64,000 nucleotides of DNA from Actinophytocola sp963826035 (lineage in GTDB: Bacteria; Actinomycetota; Actinomycetes; Mycobacteriales; Pseudonocardiaceae). Position 1 is the stretch's first letter. Each line of letters opens with the position of its first letter. The stretch is from contig CAWGVZ010000015.1 of NCBI GenBank assembly GCA_963826035.1, forward strand, positions 620,001 to 684,000, read 5' to 3'. A program made the position numbers and the translations under genes. The notes under the pieces were generated by a model. It searched no databases. It was not told the origin of the DNA and worked only from the letters and a program-made list of their open reading frames with translations. Below are positions 8,188 to 16,646 of this stretch, one piece after another.

Positions 8188-9042
8188 CTAACCCTGTAGC
8201 GATAGCACTCGCATGGTCTCGGCCGCCATCTTCGCCTCGCCGAGCGCGTTCGGGTGCACGACCACGGGGTTCGTGGTCGTCAGGACCGGCTCGATCCAGC
8301 GGACACCCAGGGGCTGGCAGGCGTCGTGGCCGTCGGATGCGACGCTGAGGTCGACGTAGGTGGCGCCGGTCTCGGCCGCCGCGCGGCGGACCGCGTCGTT
8401 CAGCGTGGCCTGCAGCGACCGCAGGTAGGGGACGTCACCCGTGGCGATCGGCAGCTTGAGGAAGCAGCCGCCCGACGCGGGGACGATCCACGGGTAGCCG
8501 AGGATGGCGATTTCCGCCTGCGGTGCCTTCGCGCTGGTGGCCCGGAGTGCGGCCACCAGCGCGGGGTAGGTGGTGGTGCGAACCGTGTCCTCGAACCGGG
8601 AGCCGTTCTGGTCCTTGCAGGGGCTGCCCTGGCCGAGCGTGAGGAGCCCGGCCGAGCCGCAGGCGACGATCGCGTCGGCGAACACGCCACTGTCGTTGCC
8701 GCCGATGGTCATGGTGATGAGGTCGGTGTCCGCGCCGACCGCGTCGAGCTGCGGTGGGACGCCCGGGTACTGGGCGGCCGTGAAGTCGGCGGTGTCGGCG
8801 CCGCCGCAGGTCACGTCGTGCAGCCGGGAACCCGTCTCGGCGGCGATCACGTGCGGATAGTTGCGGGTCGACTGCAGGCACACGAGGGGTGCCGCGAGGT
8901 TCACGGGCAGCACCCCGGACGCGGCGCTGTAGGAGTCCCCGAGCGCGACGTAGGTCAGCGGTTCCTCGGCCTGGGCGCTCGGAGCGCTGAGGCCGAGCAC
9001 GGCGATCGTCGCGGCGGCGGACGCGAGCAGGCGACGCGGCAT
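8188..9042 (-). CDS. Secreted SGNH/GDSL-family hydrolase
   Basis: The 284-residue product has a signal peptide (cleavage near AQAEEP) and SGNH blocks: block I GDSYSAASG with the nucleophile Ser, block II Gly in CGGADT, block III GGNDSG with the oxyanion Asn, and block V His in VVHPNALG. Six cysteines (VCLQ, VTCGG, VACGS, SPCKD, GGCFL, DACQP) fit the three disulfides of secreted actinomycete esterases and lipases of this family. It probably hydrolyses ester or acyl bonds outside the cell; the substrate is not determinable. It is monocistronic and convergent with the ABC exporter. Confidence 0.92.
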   Translation of the reverse strand: MPRRLLASAAATIAVLGLSAPSAQAEEPLTYVALGDSYSAASGVLPVNLAAPLVCLQSTRNYPHVIAAETGSRLHDVTCGGADTADFTAAQYPGVPPQLDAVGADTDLITMTIGGNDSGVFADAIVACGSAGLLTLGQGSPCKDQNGSRFEDTVRTTTYPALVAALRATSAKAPQAEIAILGYPWIVPASGGCFLKLPIATGDVPYLRSLQATLNDAVRRAAAETGATYVDLSVASDGHDACQPLGVRWIEPVLTTTNPVVVHPNALGEAKMAAETMRVLSLQG

Positions 9043-9180
9043 GGTTCTCTCCCCGGCATCGATGACGGTGGGCGCACCTACTCACGGGTAGATAAGTGCT
9101 CGCTCATGGTCACCTATCGAGCCGGTTGCGTCAACAGTCTGTGGCGGCGGCACCCGCCCGAGCGGACAGCCGCAGGTTGC

Positions 9181-9516
9181 CTACCGCCGCGCGCTGTCGT
9201 AACAGCGCTGGAGTTCCTGCTGCCACACGGTCTCGTCGTCGAGCGATGCGTACTCGGGCCGTAGGCGCCTGGCCATGCCGTAGAACCCGGGGTTGGGGTG
9301 GCCACTGTCCCTGGCGACGACGAGTGCGCTCCACATCGGTTCCCCGCGCTCAGCCGCCCGCCGTGACACCTGGTCGAGCGGATGACTCAGAAAATTCGGC
9401 TGCGTGCCAACCCTACGAGCCAACGGCCCGTATCCGATTGTCCCCTCGCCACTGGCGACGCCGAACAGGATGTCGGCGATACGGTCGACGCGATCGACCT
9501 CGAATTTCTCCGGCAT
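9181..9516 (-). CDS. Small conserved-looking protein of unknown function
   Basis: This 111-residue acidic/basic soluble protein starts at ATG 9516, supported by AAGGGAG seven bases upstream. Its frame is open much further upstream, but the Shine-Dalgarno site and the preceding gene fix this start. It has an IGYGPLARRVGT helix-like segment and a later SALVVARDSG-HPNPGFYG strand-loop. The arrangement is loosely reminiscent of small winged-helix domains such as that of alkyltransferase-like proteins, but no catalytic motif is present and I do not assign it. It lies 73 bp downstream of the degenerate HAD gene on the same strand, so the two are probably co-transcribed. Confidence 0.72.
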   Translation of the reverse strand: MPEKFEVDRVDRIADILFGVASGEGTIGYGPLARRVGTQPNFLSHPLDQVSRRAAERGEPMWSALVVARDSGHPNPGFYGMARRLRPEYASLDDETVWQQELQRCYDSARR

Positions 9517-9589
9517 CCGTGAACTCCCTTTGCCAGCACCGAATCGCGGACTTGACGTGCTCCGAGCGTCGCTCGGCGTGGCACCGTTG

Positions 9590-10255
9590 TTACGTACCGG
9601 GGCCGTCATCTCTTTGCCGGTTGGACAGTGCGTCGAACCAGGGATTGGGTGGCTGCGCTGCCGGTTCGGTAGCCGAGGTGGTCGGACGGCGGTGGCGGAT
9701 GGTGTCGACACCCGCCGCACGGGCGGCCTTGAGGTCGATGTCCGTGCTGCCGACGAACAGGCACGACTCGATCGGGACGGCGCGCTCGTGGAGCGCCGCG
9801 GTGATGAAGTTCGGGGCCGGCGGCAGGACGGACCGGTCTGGACGGGTACGTCCGACGAGGTGTCGCGCATACTCCTCCAGCCCGTGCGTTGCCAAGAACA
9901 TCCGGACCGCTGCGGCTGCCAGGCTGGCGACCACCGTGAGCTGAGTGCCCGCGGCGGCCATCGCGGCAAAGGCATCCCGGACGCCTGGGGTGAGCCGCGC
10001 GGCGGCCACCACATCGAACTCGATCCGGCACAGTTGCGCGTGTACCGCCCGCTCGGTGGCTGGGCCGATGGTCGCCGCGTAGTCGAGAACGACGAACGGA
10101 TCGTCGGTTCGCGCCACTTTGCGCGGCAGCGGCCCATCAGCCACCATCACGCGCAGTCGATCGGCGGTCGGCCCGAGCGCTGGCAACTCGGCTACCGGTC
10201 CATCAAGCGCCACCAGAACGTGATCGCGCTCGGTCAACAGTTCCTCGACCCGCAT
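9590..10255 (-). CDS. HAD-superfamily protein with degenerate catalytic motifs
   Basis: The fold-level pattern is that of HAD phosphatases (~221 residues from ATG 10255; GTG or ATG further upstream is possible to 10285). Motif I normally reads DxDG; here it is VALDGPV, so the nucleophilic Asp is Ala. Motif II reads VVASL instead of VVSNN, motif III lacks its Lys (RPDRSVLPP), and motif IV reads GSTDIDLKAA where GDSxxD is usual. All four catalytic positions are thus changed, while the surrounding strands and AARAAGV are kept. It is probably a non-catalytic binding or regulatory protein, perhaps with the small protein encoded downstream. Confidence 0.82.
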   Translation of the reverse strand: MRVEELLTERDHVLVALDGPVAELPALGPTADRLRVMVADGPLPRKVARTDDPFVVLDYAATIGPATERAVHAQLCRIEFDVVAAARLTPGVRDAFAAMAAAGTQLTVVASLAAAAVRMFLATHGLEEYARHLVGRTRPDRSVLPPAPNFITAALHERAVPIESCLFVGSTDIDLKAARAAGVDTIRHRRPTTSATEPAAQPPNPWFDALSNRQRDDGPGT

Positions 10256-10416
10256 GGTGACCCCCGGGTGGGCTTGTACCCACAAGGCTATGCCATGAGC
10301 CGCTGGTCATGGGCCCACGGCGGCCCGGCGAAAAAAAGTTCGGCCGGGTTGTCGATCCGGCGCGCGCCCATACGACGCAGGTGTGAGAGCGACGGAAAAC
10401 GCCCAAGGAGCACATC

Positions 10417-11586
10417 ATGATCGTCGAAGCCACCACCCCCGCCGACGTGCGGAAAGCGGTCGTCACGGCCCGCGAGTTGGGCGTGCCGTTCGCCGTGTAC
10501 GCCACCGGCCACGGGGGCGCGCTGCCCGAGGGCGACGGTGTGGTCGTGGCGCGGACGTCCACCATGGGCGGCGTCCTGGTCGACCCCGACCGGCGTACCG
10601 CATGGGTCGGCCCCGGCACCCGCTGGGGCGAGGTCATCGAAGCCGCCGCGCCGTTCGGGCTGGCCCCGCTGGCGGGCACGTCGCCGACCGTCGGCGTCAT
10701 CGGCTACACCCTCGGCGGCGGCATGGGGTGGCTGTCGCGCCGGTACGGGTTCGCGGCCGACAGCGTCGTGCGGGCCGAGGTCGTGACGGCCGACGGCGAG
10801 TCGCGCACGGTGTCCGCCGACCACGACGCCGACCTGTTCTGGGCGCTGCGCGGCGCCGGCGCCAACTTCGGCGCGGTCACCGGGCTGGAGTTCCGGCTGC
10901 ACCCGGTCAGCACCGTGTACGCCGGGGTGGCGACGTTCTCGCTCGACCGTGCGGCCGACGTCCTGGCGTACTACCGGGACTCGGCGGACGCGCGGCCCGA
11001 CGAGCTGACGGCGAACATCGTGGTCACGAAGGACTCGCTGGCCATCCGCGGCATGTACGTCGGGCCGGCCGAGGCCGCCCGGTGCGCGCTCGCCCCGCTG
11101 TGGCGGGTGGCGGGCACGCCGGTCACGGACGGCTGGCGCACCATGCCGTACACGGAGAGCGGCACCATCGGCGGGACCGCGCCGCGCCAGTTCAACCTGC
11201 TGCCCGACCTGCCGGACGCCGTGATCGCCGCGTCGATCGAGGCGGTCAACGGCCCGGCCAACGCGGTCGAGGTGCGGCTGTGGGGCGGCGCGCTGGCCCG
11301 CCCGGGTGTCGACGCCGGCCCGATCGGCCACCGTGACGTCCCGTTCTCCGTGGTGATCGACGGCCCGGCCGACCCGGCGATCAGCGCCCACGCCATGGGC
11401 GGCTCGTTCCTGAACTGGGAGCACGACGGGTCGCGCGCGGACCGCGCGTACACGGCCACCGACCTCGCCCGGCTGCGCGACCTGAAGGCCGCCTACGACC
11501 CGGACAACACGTTCGGGCTGGCGAAGAACCTAGTGCCCCGTCAAGCAACGTTCAGCACGTTTCTCGGCGGCCCAGGCGCCCGCTGA
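10417..11586 (+). CDS. Short FAD-linked (berberine-bridge-type) oxidoreductase
   Basis: AAGGAG seven bases before ATG 10417 supports this start. The protein (389 residues) has the FAD-binding type-4 domain with ATGHGG, whose His is the usual covalent flavin anchor, then GVIGYTLGGGMGWLSRRYG, where the second (Cys) anchor of bicovalent enzymes is absent. The C-terminal BBE motif is YDPDNTFGLAKN. It lacks about 40 N-terminal residues compared with typical ~460-residue family members. Its last 17 codons are supplied by a miniature transposon, so the native C-terminus is replaced. It likely oxidises an alcohol or aromatic metabolite with O2; the substrate is unknown. Confidence 0.88.
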   Translation: MIVEATTPADVRKAVVTARELGVPFAVYATGHGGALPEGDGVVVARTSTMGGVLVDPDRRTAWVGPGTRWGEVIEAAAPFGLAPLAGTSPTVGVIGYTLGGGMGWLSRRYGFAADSVVRAEVVTADGESRTVSADHDADLFWALRGAGANFGAVTGLEFRLHPVSTVYAGVATFSLDRAADVLAYYRDSADARPDELTANIVVTKDSLAIRGMYVGPAEAARCALAPLWRVAGTPVTDGWRTMPYTESGTIGGTAPRQFNLLPDLPDAVIAASIEAVNGPANAVEVRLWGGALARPGVDAGPIGHRDVPFSVVIDGPADPAISAHAMGGSFLNWEHDGSRADRAYTATDLARLRDLKAAYDPDNTFGLAKNLVPRQATFSTFLGGPGAR

Positions 11587-11696
11587 CTGCGTTGGCGGAA
11601 AGCCCAAGTACAACCCGGTACGAGGACTTCCCGCCGCCTTGCCAGCGAACGCCTGGACCACCGATAGACGCACCAACGTCACTTGACGGGGCACCA
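11531..11696. mobile_element. Miniature inverted-repeat element inserted in oxidase gene 3' end
   Basis: TAGTGCCCCGTCAAG (11531-11545) is matched in inverted orientation by CTTGACGGGGCACCA (11682-11696); 13 bases are perfect and partial similarity continues inward. The ~165-bp element has no full gene. It enters the FAD oxidase at about codon 372 and provides a new ending and stop. No clear target duplication is seen. Confidence 0.7.
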
Positions 11697-11703
11697 GCGC
11701 CGG

Positions 11704-12249
11704 TCACTGCGCGTCTGGCTGCCTGAGGTACTCGGTTTCCTCGCTGCTGACGTCGTACTGGTACTCGGAGCCGTCGGGCCACGTGATGCGCCGCTTCTTG
11801 GCGTTGACCCGTGGCCCGGCGCCCTGCCAGAGGAACACCGGTGGCTCGGCGTCCGCCGGGTCGACGAAGGTCGCCCCGGAGTCGATCACCCCGACGAGGG
11901 ATGGTGTGTACACGAGCCAGGCGCCCGAGGCTTTCCTTGCCGCGTCGACCATCCCGAGCACCTGGGCGTTCTCCGGCCCGGTCACCCTGCCGCTCCGTTC
12001 GAAGACGTTCGCCAAGCCTCCGCCGGCGATCGACAGGAAGGCGCTGGCGATGCCGCCGACCGTGCCGCGCAGGAGGTTCCAGAAGAAGCGCCGGATGAGC
12101 CGGGCTCCCTTGACCGTGCCGTCCTTGCGCCGGCCGGGCACGTCGAACCGGGGTTTGATCTCGTACAGACAGATCACGGTCACCGGTTCGCGCCACTGGC
12201 TCTCGGCGAGCTCGCGGACCCGCCGCCGGAACTCGGGCTTGGGAAGCAT
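11704..12249 (-). CDS. Hypothetical protein
   Basis: The 181-residue protein does not match a family I recognise. The N-terminal third is basic and Arg-rich (KPEFRRRVRELAESQW, then a VTVICLYEI strand), the middle has a small Gly/Ala-rich stretch (GGIASAFLSIAGGG) that could be a weak membrane-associated helix, and the C-terminal half is beta-rich with WLVYTPSLVGVID and KKRRITWPDGSEY. It has no signal peptide. Start choice is between ATG 12249 and GTG 12252. It is divergent from the NRPS-like operon with a 136-bp gap, so the two could share a promoter region, but nothing shows that it belongs to that pathway. Confidence 0.7.
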   Translation of the reverse strand: MLPKPEFRRRVRELAESQWREPVTVICLYEIKPRFDVPGRRKDGTVKGARLIRRFFWNLLRGTVGGIASAFLSIAGGGLANVFERSGRVTGPENAQVLGMVDAARKASGAWLVYTPSLVGVIDSGATFVDPADAEPPVFLWQGAGPRVNAKKRRITWPDGSEYQYDVSSEETEYLRQPDAQ

Positions 12250-12385
12250 CACGGTCAGTCACCGTAGCTCTCCGACTGTCGCAAAGTGATCTGAATCTGT
12301 CGTTCGCTGGATGATCGCGGTGCGGGTTACCGCTCAGTATTGATCCTCGGTTTGTCCAAACACGACTACTCGGGGACTGAGTGCA

Positions 12386-14122
12386 TTGCCTTCGAACCAA
12401 ACGGAGTGGACAGTCGCGGCGCAGCTGCGGAGACGGGCGATGGAGCGCCCGGAGGAACTCGCCCATCGGCTGGTCGGCGTGGCCGATCTGACCTTCGGCG
12501 GCTGGGACGAGCAGTCCAACGCCGTCGCGCGCGGGCTCCTCGGGCGCGGGGTACGGCCGGGCGACCGGATCGTGCTGCCCTGCTCCACCGACGCGTGGAT
12601 CTCCTACGCCGTCGCCTGGGCGGGAGTGCTCAAGGCCGGCGCGGTCGCCGTGCCCGTGTCCGAGGCCAGCGGGACCGTCCACCTGGCGCGCACCTTCGCG
12701 GCCGCCAAAGCCGTCGGCCTCGTCGGGCCGGACTTCGCCGACCGGGTCGGCGGATGGGCGGTCTCGGTGGCCGAGTTGACGGCCGGGTCCACCGCACCCG
12801 TGTACGTCGACGTGCGTCCCGAACACGATGCCGAGATCATCTACACCTCGGGGACCACGGGCGTGCCCAAGGGCGTGGTCGCCTCACATGCCAACCTGCT
12901 CTACCCGGTGCTGCGGTCGACCTCGAACCGGCAGAGCACGGCCATGCACGCGCTCCCGCCGGCCACCACGGTCGGCCAGGGGCTGCTCATCCAGCCGCTC
13001 GGGCCCAGCCCGCACGCCACCCTGACCGTGCCGCGTTTCGAGCCGATGTCATTCCTGCGCGCGGTCGAGGAGCACCGGCCGTCGCACGTGGTCCTCGTGC
13101 CGGCCATGGCCATCGCGCTGGTCGGCACCCGCGACGAGTTCGACGTGTCCTCCGTGCGCCAGGTGCGGACTACGAGTGCACCGATCCACCCGGCGACGCT
13201 CGATCAGCTGTCCCGGAGGTTCGCGAACGCCCGGGTGCGCAACGTGTACTCGACGACCGAGTGCTGGCCCCGCCGCATGGCCACCACCTACGACCCGTCC
13301 CGGCCGAAGTCGCTCGGGCGGCCGACCACGGGCGCCGAGGTGCGCATCGTCGGCTCGGACGGCGCCGAGGTCCCGCGTGGACTGCCGGGCGACGTCCAAC
13401 TCCGCAGCGACGCCCCGCAACGCCGCTACGACGGCGTCGAGGCGAGCGCCGGCGTCTTCCTCGACGGTGGCTGGACGCGGACCGGCGACATCGGACTGGT
13501 CGACGAGGACGGCTACTTCTACCTGGTGGACCGGCATCCCGACCTCATCAACACGGGCGGCATGAACGTGTCCACACTGGACATCGAGGCCACGGTCATG
13601 GACTACCCGGGCGTGATCGAGGCCGCCGTCTGCGGCGTCCCGCACCCGGTGCTGACCGAGTGCGTCATGGCGGCCGTGCGGATCGCGCCGGGCGTCGACG
13701 TCGAGGCACTGCACGACTACCTGCGCGAACGTCGGGGGGTCGCCGCGCCACACCGCGTGGTCGTGGTGGCCGAGCTGCCGCGCAACCTGCTCGGCAAGAT
13801 CGACAAGCGGGCGCTGCGCGAGATCCTCACGGCCGAGGCCGTGCCGGACCTGCCCGAGACCCCGACGGAGGAGACAGTGGCCGAGATCTGGGCGACGGCG
13901 CTCGACATGGACACGGTCTCCGCGTCCGCCGACTTCCTGCGCATCGGCGGGTCGTCGCTGAGTGCCATGGAGGTGGTCGGTCAGGTGGCCGAACGCCTCG
14001 GCCGCGCGGTTCGCGTCCGCGACCTGATGGACAGCCAGAGCCTCCGCGAGTTCGCCCGCCGCGTGGACGACGCGCCACCGGCCGAGGACGACGAGCCGGC
14101 CTTCGTGAACGTGGTGTCCTGA
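12386..14122 (+). CDS. Adenylation-carrier protein didomain (acyl-adenylate ligase + PCP)
   Basis: Residues ~1-490 form an AMP-forming ligase: A3 motif YTSGTTGVPKG (~153-163), A5-like VYSTTECWPRR (~286), TGDIG (~365), an acyl-CoA-ligase-like hinge DRHPDLINTGGMNVS, and the catalytic Lys in NLLGKIDKRAL. Residues ~495-570 are a carrier domain with the phosphopantetheine Ser in IGGSSLS. The hinge and NTGGMNV motif point to a carboxylic (aryl or acyl) acid substrate rather than a typical NRPS amino acid. The start is TTG 12386, without a strong Shine-Dalgarno site. The stop overlaps the next ATG (ATGA). It should load an acid onto its own carrier for the two downstream condensation proteins. Confidence 0.9.
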   Translation: MPSNQTEWTVAAQLRRRAMERPEELAHRLVGVADLTFGGWDEQSNAVARGLLGRGVRPGDRIVLPCSTDAWISYAVAWAGVLKAGAVAVPVSEASGTVHLARTFAAAKAVGLVGPDFADRVGGWAVSVAELTAGSTAPVYVDVRPEHDAEIIYTSGTTGVPKGVVASHANLLYPVLRSTSNRQSTAMHALPPATTVGQGLLIQPLGPSPHATLTVPRFEPMSFLRAVEEHRPSHVVLVPAMAIALVGTRDEFDVSSVRQVRTTSAPIHPATLDQLSRRFANARVRNVYSTTECWPRRMATTYDPSRPKSLGRPTTGAEVRIVGSDGAEVPRGLPGDVQLRSDAPQRRYDGVEASAGVFLDGGWTRTGDIGLVDEDGYFYLVDRHPDLINTGGMNVSTLDIEATVMDYPGVIEAAVCGVPHPVLTECVMAAVRIAPGVDVEALHDYLRERRGVAAPHRVVVVAELPRNLLGKIDKRALREILTAEAVPDLPETPTEETVAEIWATALDMDTVSASADFLRIGGSSLSAMEVVGQVAERLGRAVRVRDLMDSQSLREFARRVDDAPPAEDDEPAFVNVVS

Positions 14123-15435
14123 TGGGACTGACCGAAGTGGACATCTACCCGGCGTCCTACGGCCAGGAGTCCCTGTGGACGGCGTCCGGACTATCGGCCA
14201 TCAACGTACCCGCCGTGGTGCGCCTGCGCGGCGCCGTGCGGCTGAGCCAGGTGCGGGACGTGCTGAACACGTTGTGCGCCAGGCACGACGCCTTCCGTAC
14301 GGTCCTCGCTACGGACCGCGGCGGCATCTTGCGCCAGTGGGTCGCGCGGAGCGGCTGGCTGGATCTGGTGGCGGTCGAGCACGACGGCGACGCGGACGAG
14401 CGGTTCCCGGCGCTGTTGCTGGCCGGCGCCGAGCGACCGTTCTCTGTGGACGGTGGCCCGCTGGCGCTGGCCGAACTGCACTCGTTCGGGACGCTCGACC
14501 ACGTCCTGATCGTGTGGCTGCACCACACGATCTCCGACCTCGCGTCGAGCCAGGTGGTGGTCGACGACCTCCGGAATCTGTTCCTGGGCACCGACCCGGG
14601 ACCTGTCCGGTATCAGTCGAGCCGGTTCGCCGAACAGGAACGGGCGGTCACCATCCCGCCCGAGCTGTGGCGGTACTGGAGCGGCGCGCTCGCCTCGGTC
14701 GACCGGCGGCTCGGGGTGCGGAGGCCCGCCGGGCGCACCCATCGCGGGATCCGGCCGGCGCTGCCGAGGCTGTCCAACGCGGTGGTCGACTCGCTTTCCC
14801 TGCTGGCCACCGAACAGCGGACCACCATCACCGCGGTCCTCGTGGCCGCCATGGTCGCGGCGCACGCACCGGAGGCTGCGGAGGACCGGGTGCTCGTGGG
14901 GCTCACGAAGAGCAACCGGGATCACCCCCGGCTCCGGTCGACCGTCGGGTGTCTTGCCGATCAGCTGCCGCTCGTGGTCGACGTGGCCGGCAATCCGACG
15001 TTCGGCGATTTCGTCGGCCGGGTGCGGGAGTCGATGCTCGACGCCTTCGACCACCGGGCACCGCTCGGCGCATTGTTGCCGATTCTCGGGCGTTTCTCGG
15101 CGCCGGTGTTCACCCTCAACCTCAACTTCCTGCCGCCAGGCCAGGTGATCCCGCAGCCACGTGGTTCCGGTGACCTTCAGGTGGTGGACATGGCCTTCCC
15201 GACCGGGCTGGTGAAGACCCGGCCCGACCCGTGGTGGCTGGGGGAGGCGGTGCTCGACTACCGGCCGCGGATCGACCGGTACGGGCTGACCGGCGAGATC
15301 GAGGGCGACGCCGGCGTGCACGACGCCGGGACCGTCTCCTGGTTCGGCGAACGGTTCTCGTCGCTGCTCCAGACGGTGGCCGAGGTGCCGGGCCTGCGCC
15401 TGAGCGAGCTGACCGCGACCGTGCGGGCCCAGTGA
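14122..15435 (+). CDS. Free-standing NRPS condensation-domain protein 1
   Basis: This 437-residue protein is one condensation domain. The catalytic HHxxxD motif is intact as HHTISDL (His at ~134-135, Asp ~139), preceded by the early C motifs (YPASYGQESLW, RHDAFRTV) and followed by VGLTKSNRDHPRLRSTVG and a C5-like QLPLVVDV region. It probably couples the acyl group on the upstream carrier to an acceptor amine or alcohol. Translation starts inside the previous stop codon, so expression is coupled. The long open frame upstream of 14122 in this phase is non-coding overlap. Confidence 0.92.
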   Translation: MGLTEVDIYPASYGQESLWTASGLSAINVPAVVRLRGAVRLSQVRDVLNTLCARHDAFRTVLATDRGGILRQWVARSGWLDLVAVEHDGDADERFPALLLAGAERPFSVDGGPLALAELHSFGTLDHVLIVWLHHTISDLASSQVVVDDLRNLFLGTDPGPVRYQSSRFAEQERAVTIPPELWRYWSGALASVDRRLGVRRPAGRTHRGIRPALPRLSNAVVDSLSLLATEQRTTITAVLVAAMVAAHAPEAAEDRVLVGLTKSNRDHPRLRSTVGCLADQLPLVVDVAGNPTFGDFVGRVRESMLDAFDHRAPLGALLPILGRFSAPVFTLNLNFLPPGQVIPQPRGSGDLQVVDMAFPTGLVKTRPDPWWLGEAVLDYRPRIDRYGLTGEIEGDAGVHDAGTVSWFGERFSSLLQTVAEVPGLRLSELTATVRAQ

Positions 15436-16646
15436 TGGCGCCGGCCACCTATTACCAGCGGGACTGGGTGCTGGCCTGTCGGGACGGGCGGTCGCATTTC
15501 ACCACGCCGCTCGCCTGGAACCTCGACGGGGAACTGGACGCCGATGTGCTGCGGACCGTCCTGCGCTCCCTGACCGACCGGCACGAGTCGCTGCGTACGG
15601 CGTTCCATGTGGACGGTGGCGACGTGTGGCAGGTCGTGGCGCCTTCGGTCGAACCGGACGTGTCCATTGTAGACGTGGCGAGTGAGGGCGAGGTCGACGC
15701 ACGGATCGCGCTGGAGACCGAGCGGCCACGGCTCGTGTCGGTGGCTCCCCTGTGGCACGGGCTGCTCCATCGGCTCGGCCGCCACCGGCACGTCCTCGCC
15801 CTGTTCGTGCACCACCTCGTGTTCGATGGCTGGTCGCACGGGGTGCTGCACGACGAGTTGGTTCGCTGCTACCGCGCGCTGGTCGCCGGCCGCACGCCCA
15901 GGCTGCCGCGGCTGAGTGTGACGCCCGGCGACTTCGCGCGGTGGGAGCGCCAGCGCCGGGACTCCGCGCTGGAACGGTGGTGGCGCGCCGAACTCGCCGC
16001 GCTGCCACCGATCCTGCCGCCACCGCCGCTGGGCGGCCGGTTCGTGTCGGTGCCCGTGCCTCCCGTTCCCGCCGACGTGGCTCCGGAGAGCAGCTCGGCA
16101 TTGCTCGCCGCGGTGTGCGCGGCACGCGGCGGCGACGATCTGGTGGTGGGCGTGACCCGCTCGCGCCGGGAACGTCCACAGTTGCAACGGGTTCTCGGTC
16201 CGGTGCTCGACCATGTGCCCGTGCGGGTGAACCCGACGACGGCCGGTGGGCTGCTGGCGCACGTGCACGATTCCTACCGGGCGGCGGTCACACACCAACT
16301 GCCGCTCGGCCGGATCCGTGACGTGCTGGACGAGGACCTGACCGCGCGGGGTGGGCGGCTGTACGACACCAGGTTCAACTACCTGCCGAGGGCGGCCGCG
16401 CGGTCGGGCGACGCCGGGCCACTGTCGATCACGCCGCGGAGTGTTCCGGCGACGAGTGTTTCGCCCAGGCACACGGAGGAACACCCCGAGGTGCTGCCAC
16501 TGTCCTATGTGCTCCGTCAGGATCCGGACGGACGGCTGGCGGGGGAGATCTGCGGACCGGACACCATGTTCTCGCGTGACCAGCTGCACTCGCTCGCCGC
16601 GGACCTGGTGGACGTGCTGCACGGCTCGCGGGTTGGGGTGCGATGA
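15435..16646 (+). CDS. Free-standing NRPS condensation-domain protein 2
   Basis: The 403-residue product is a second single condensation domain with intact HHLVFDG (His ~126-127, Asp ~131), an N-terminal YYQRDW segment, DRHESLRTAF and VGVTRSRRERPQLQRVLG. It is divergent from the first C protein, so the two probably catalyse different bonds rather than being redundant. ATG 15435 overlaps the preceding TGA. No thioesterase, second adenylation domain or MbtH-like protein is present in the operon, so one C domain may also release product by transfer to a free nucleophile. Confidence 0.9.
   Translation: MAPATYYQRDWVLACRDGRSHFTTPLAWNLDGELDADVLRTVLRSLTDRHESLRTAFHVDGGDVWQVVAPSVEPDVSIVDVASEGEVDARIALETERPRLVSVAPLWHGLLHRLGRHRHVLALFVHHLVFDGWSHGVLHDELVRCYRALVAGRTPRLPRLSVTPGDFARWERQRRDSALERWWRAELAALPPILPPPPLGGRFVSVPVPPVPADVAPESSSALLAAVCAARGGDDLVVGVTRSRRERPQLQRVLGPVLDHVPVRVNPTTAGGLLAHVHDSYRAAVTHQLPLGRIRDVLDEDLTARGGRLYDTRFNYLPRAAARSGDAGPLSITPRSVPATSVSPRHTEEHPEVLPLSYVLRQDPDGRLAGEICGPDTMFSRDQLHSLAADLVDVLHGSRVGVR

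Noticed and set aside
12340..15435. 1,031-codon frame suggesting a fusion upstream of condensation protein 1
   Set aside because: The first ~590 codons are out of phase with the adenylation-carrier gene, which has all its motifs; only the part from ATG 14122 is real.
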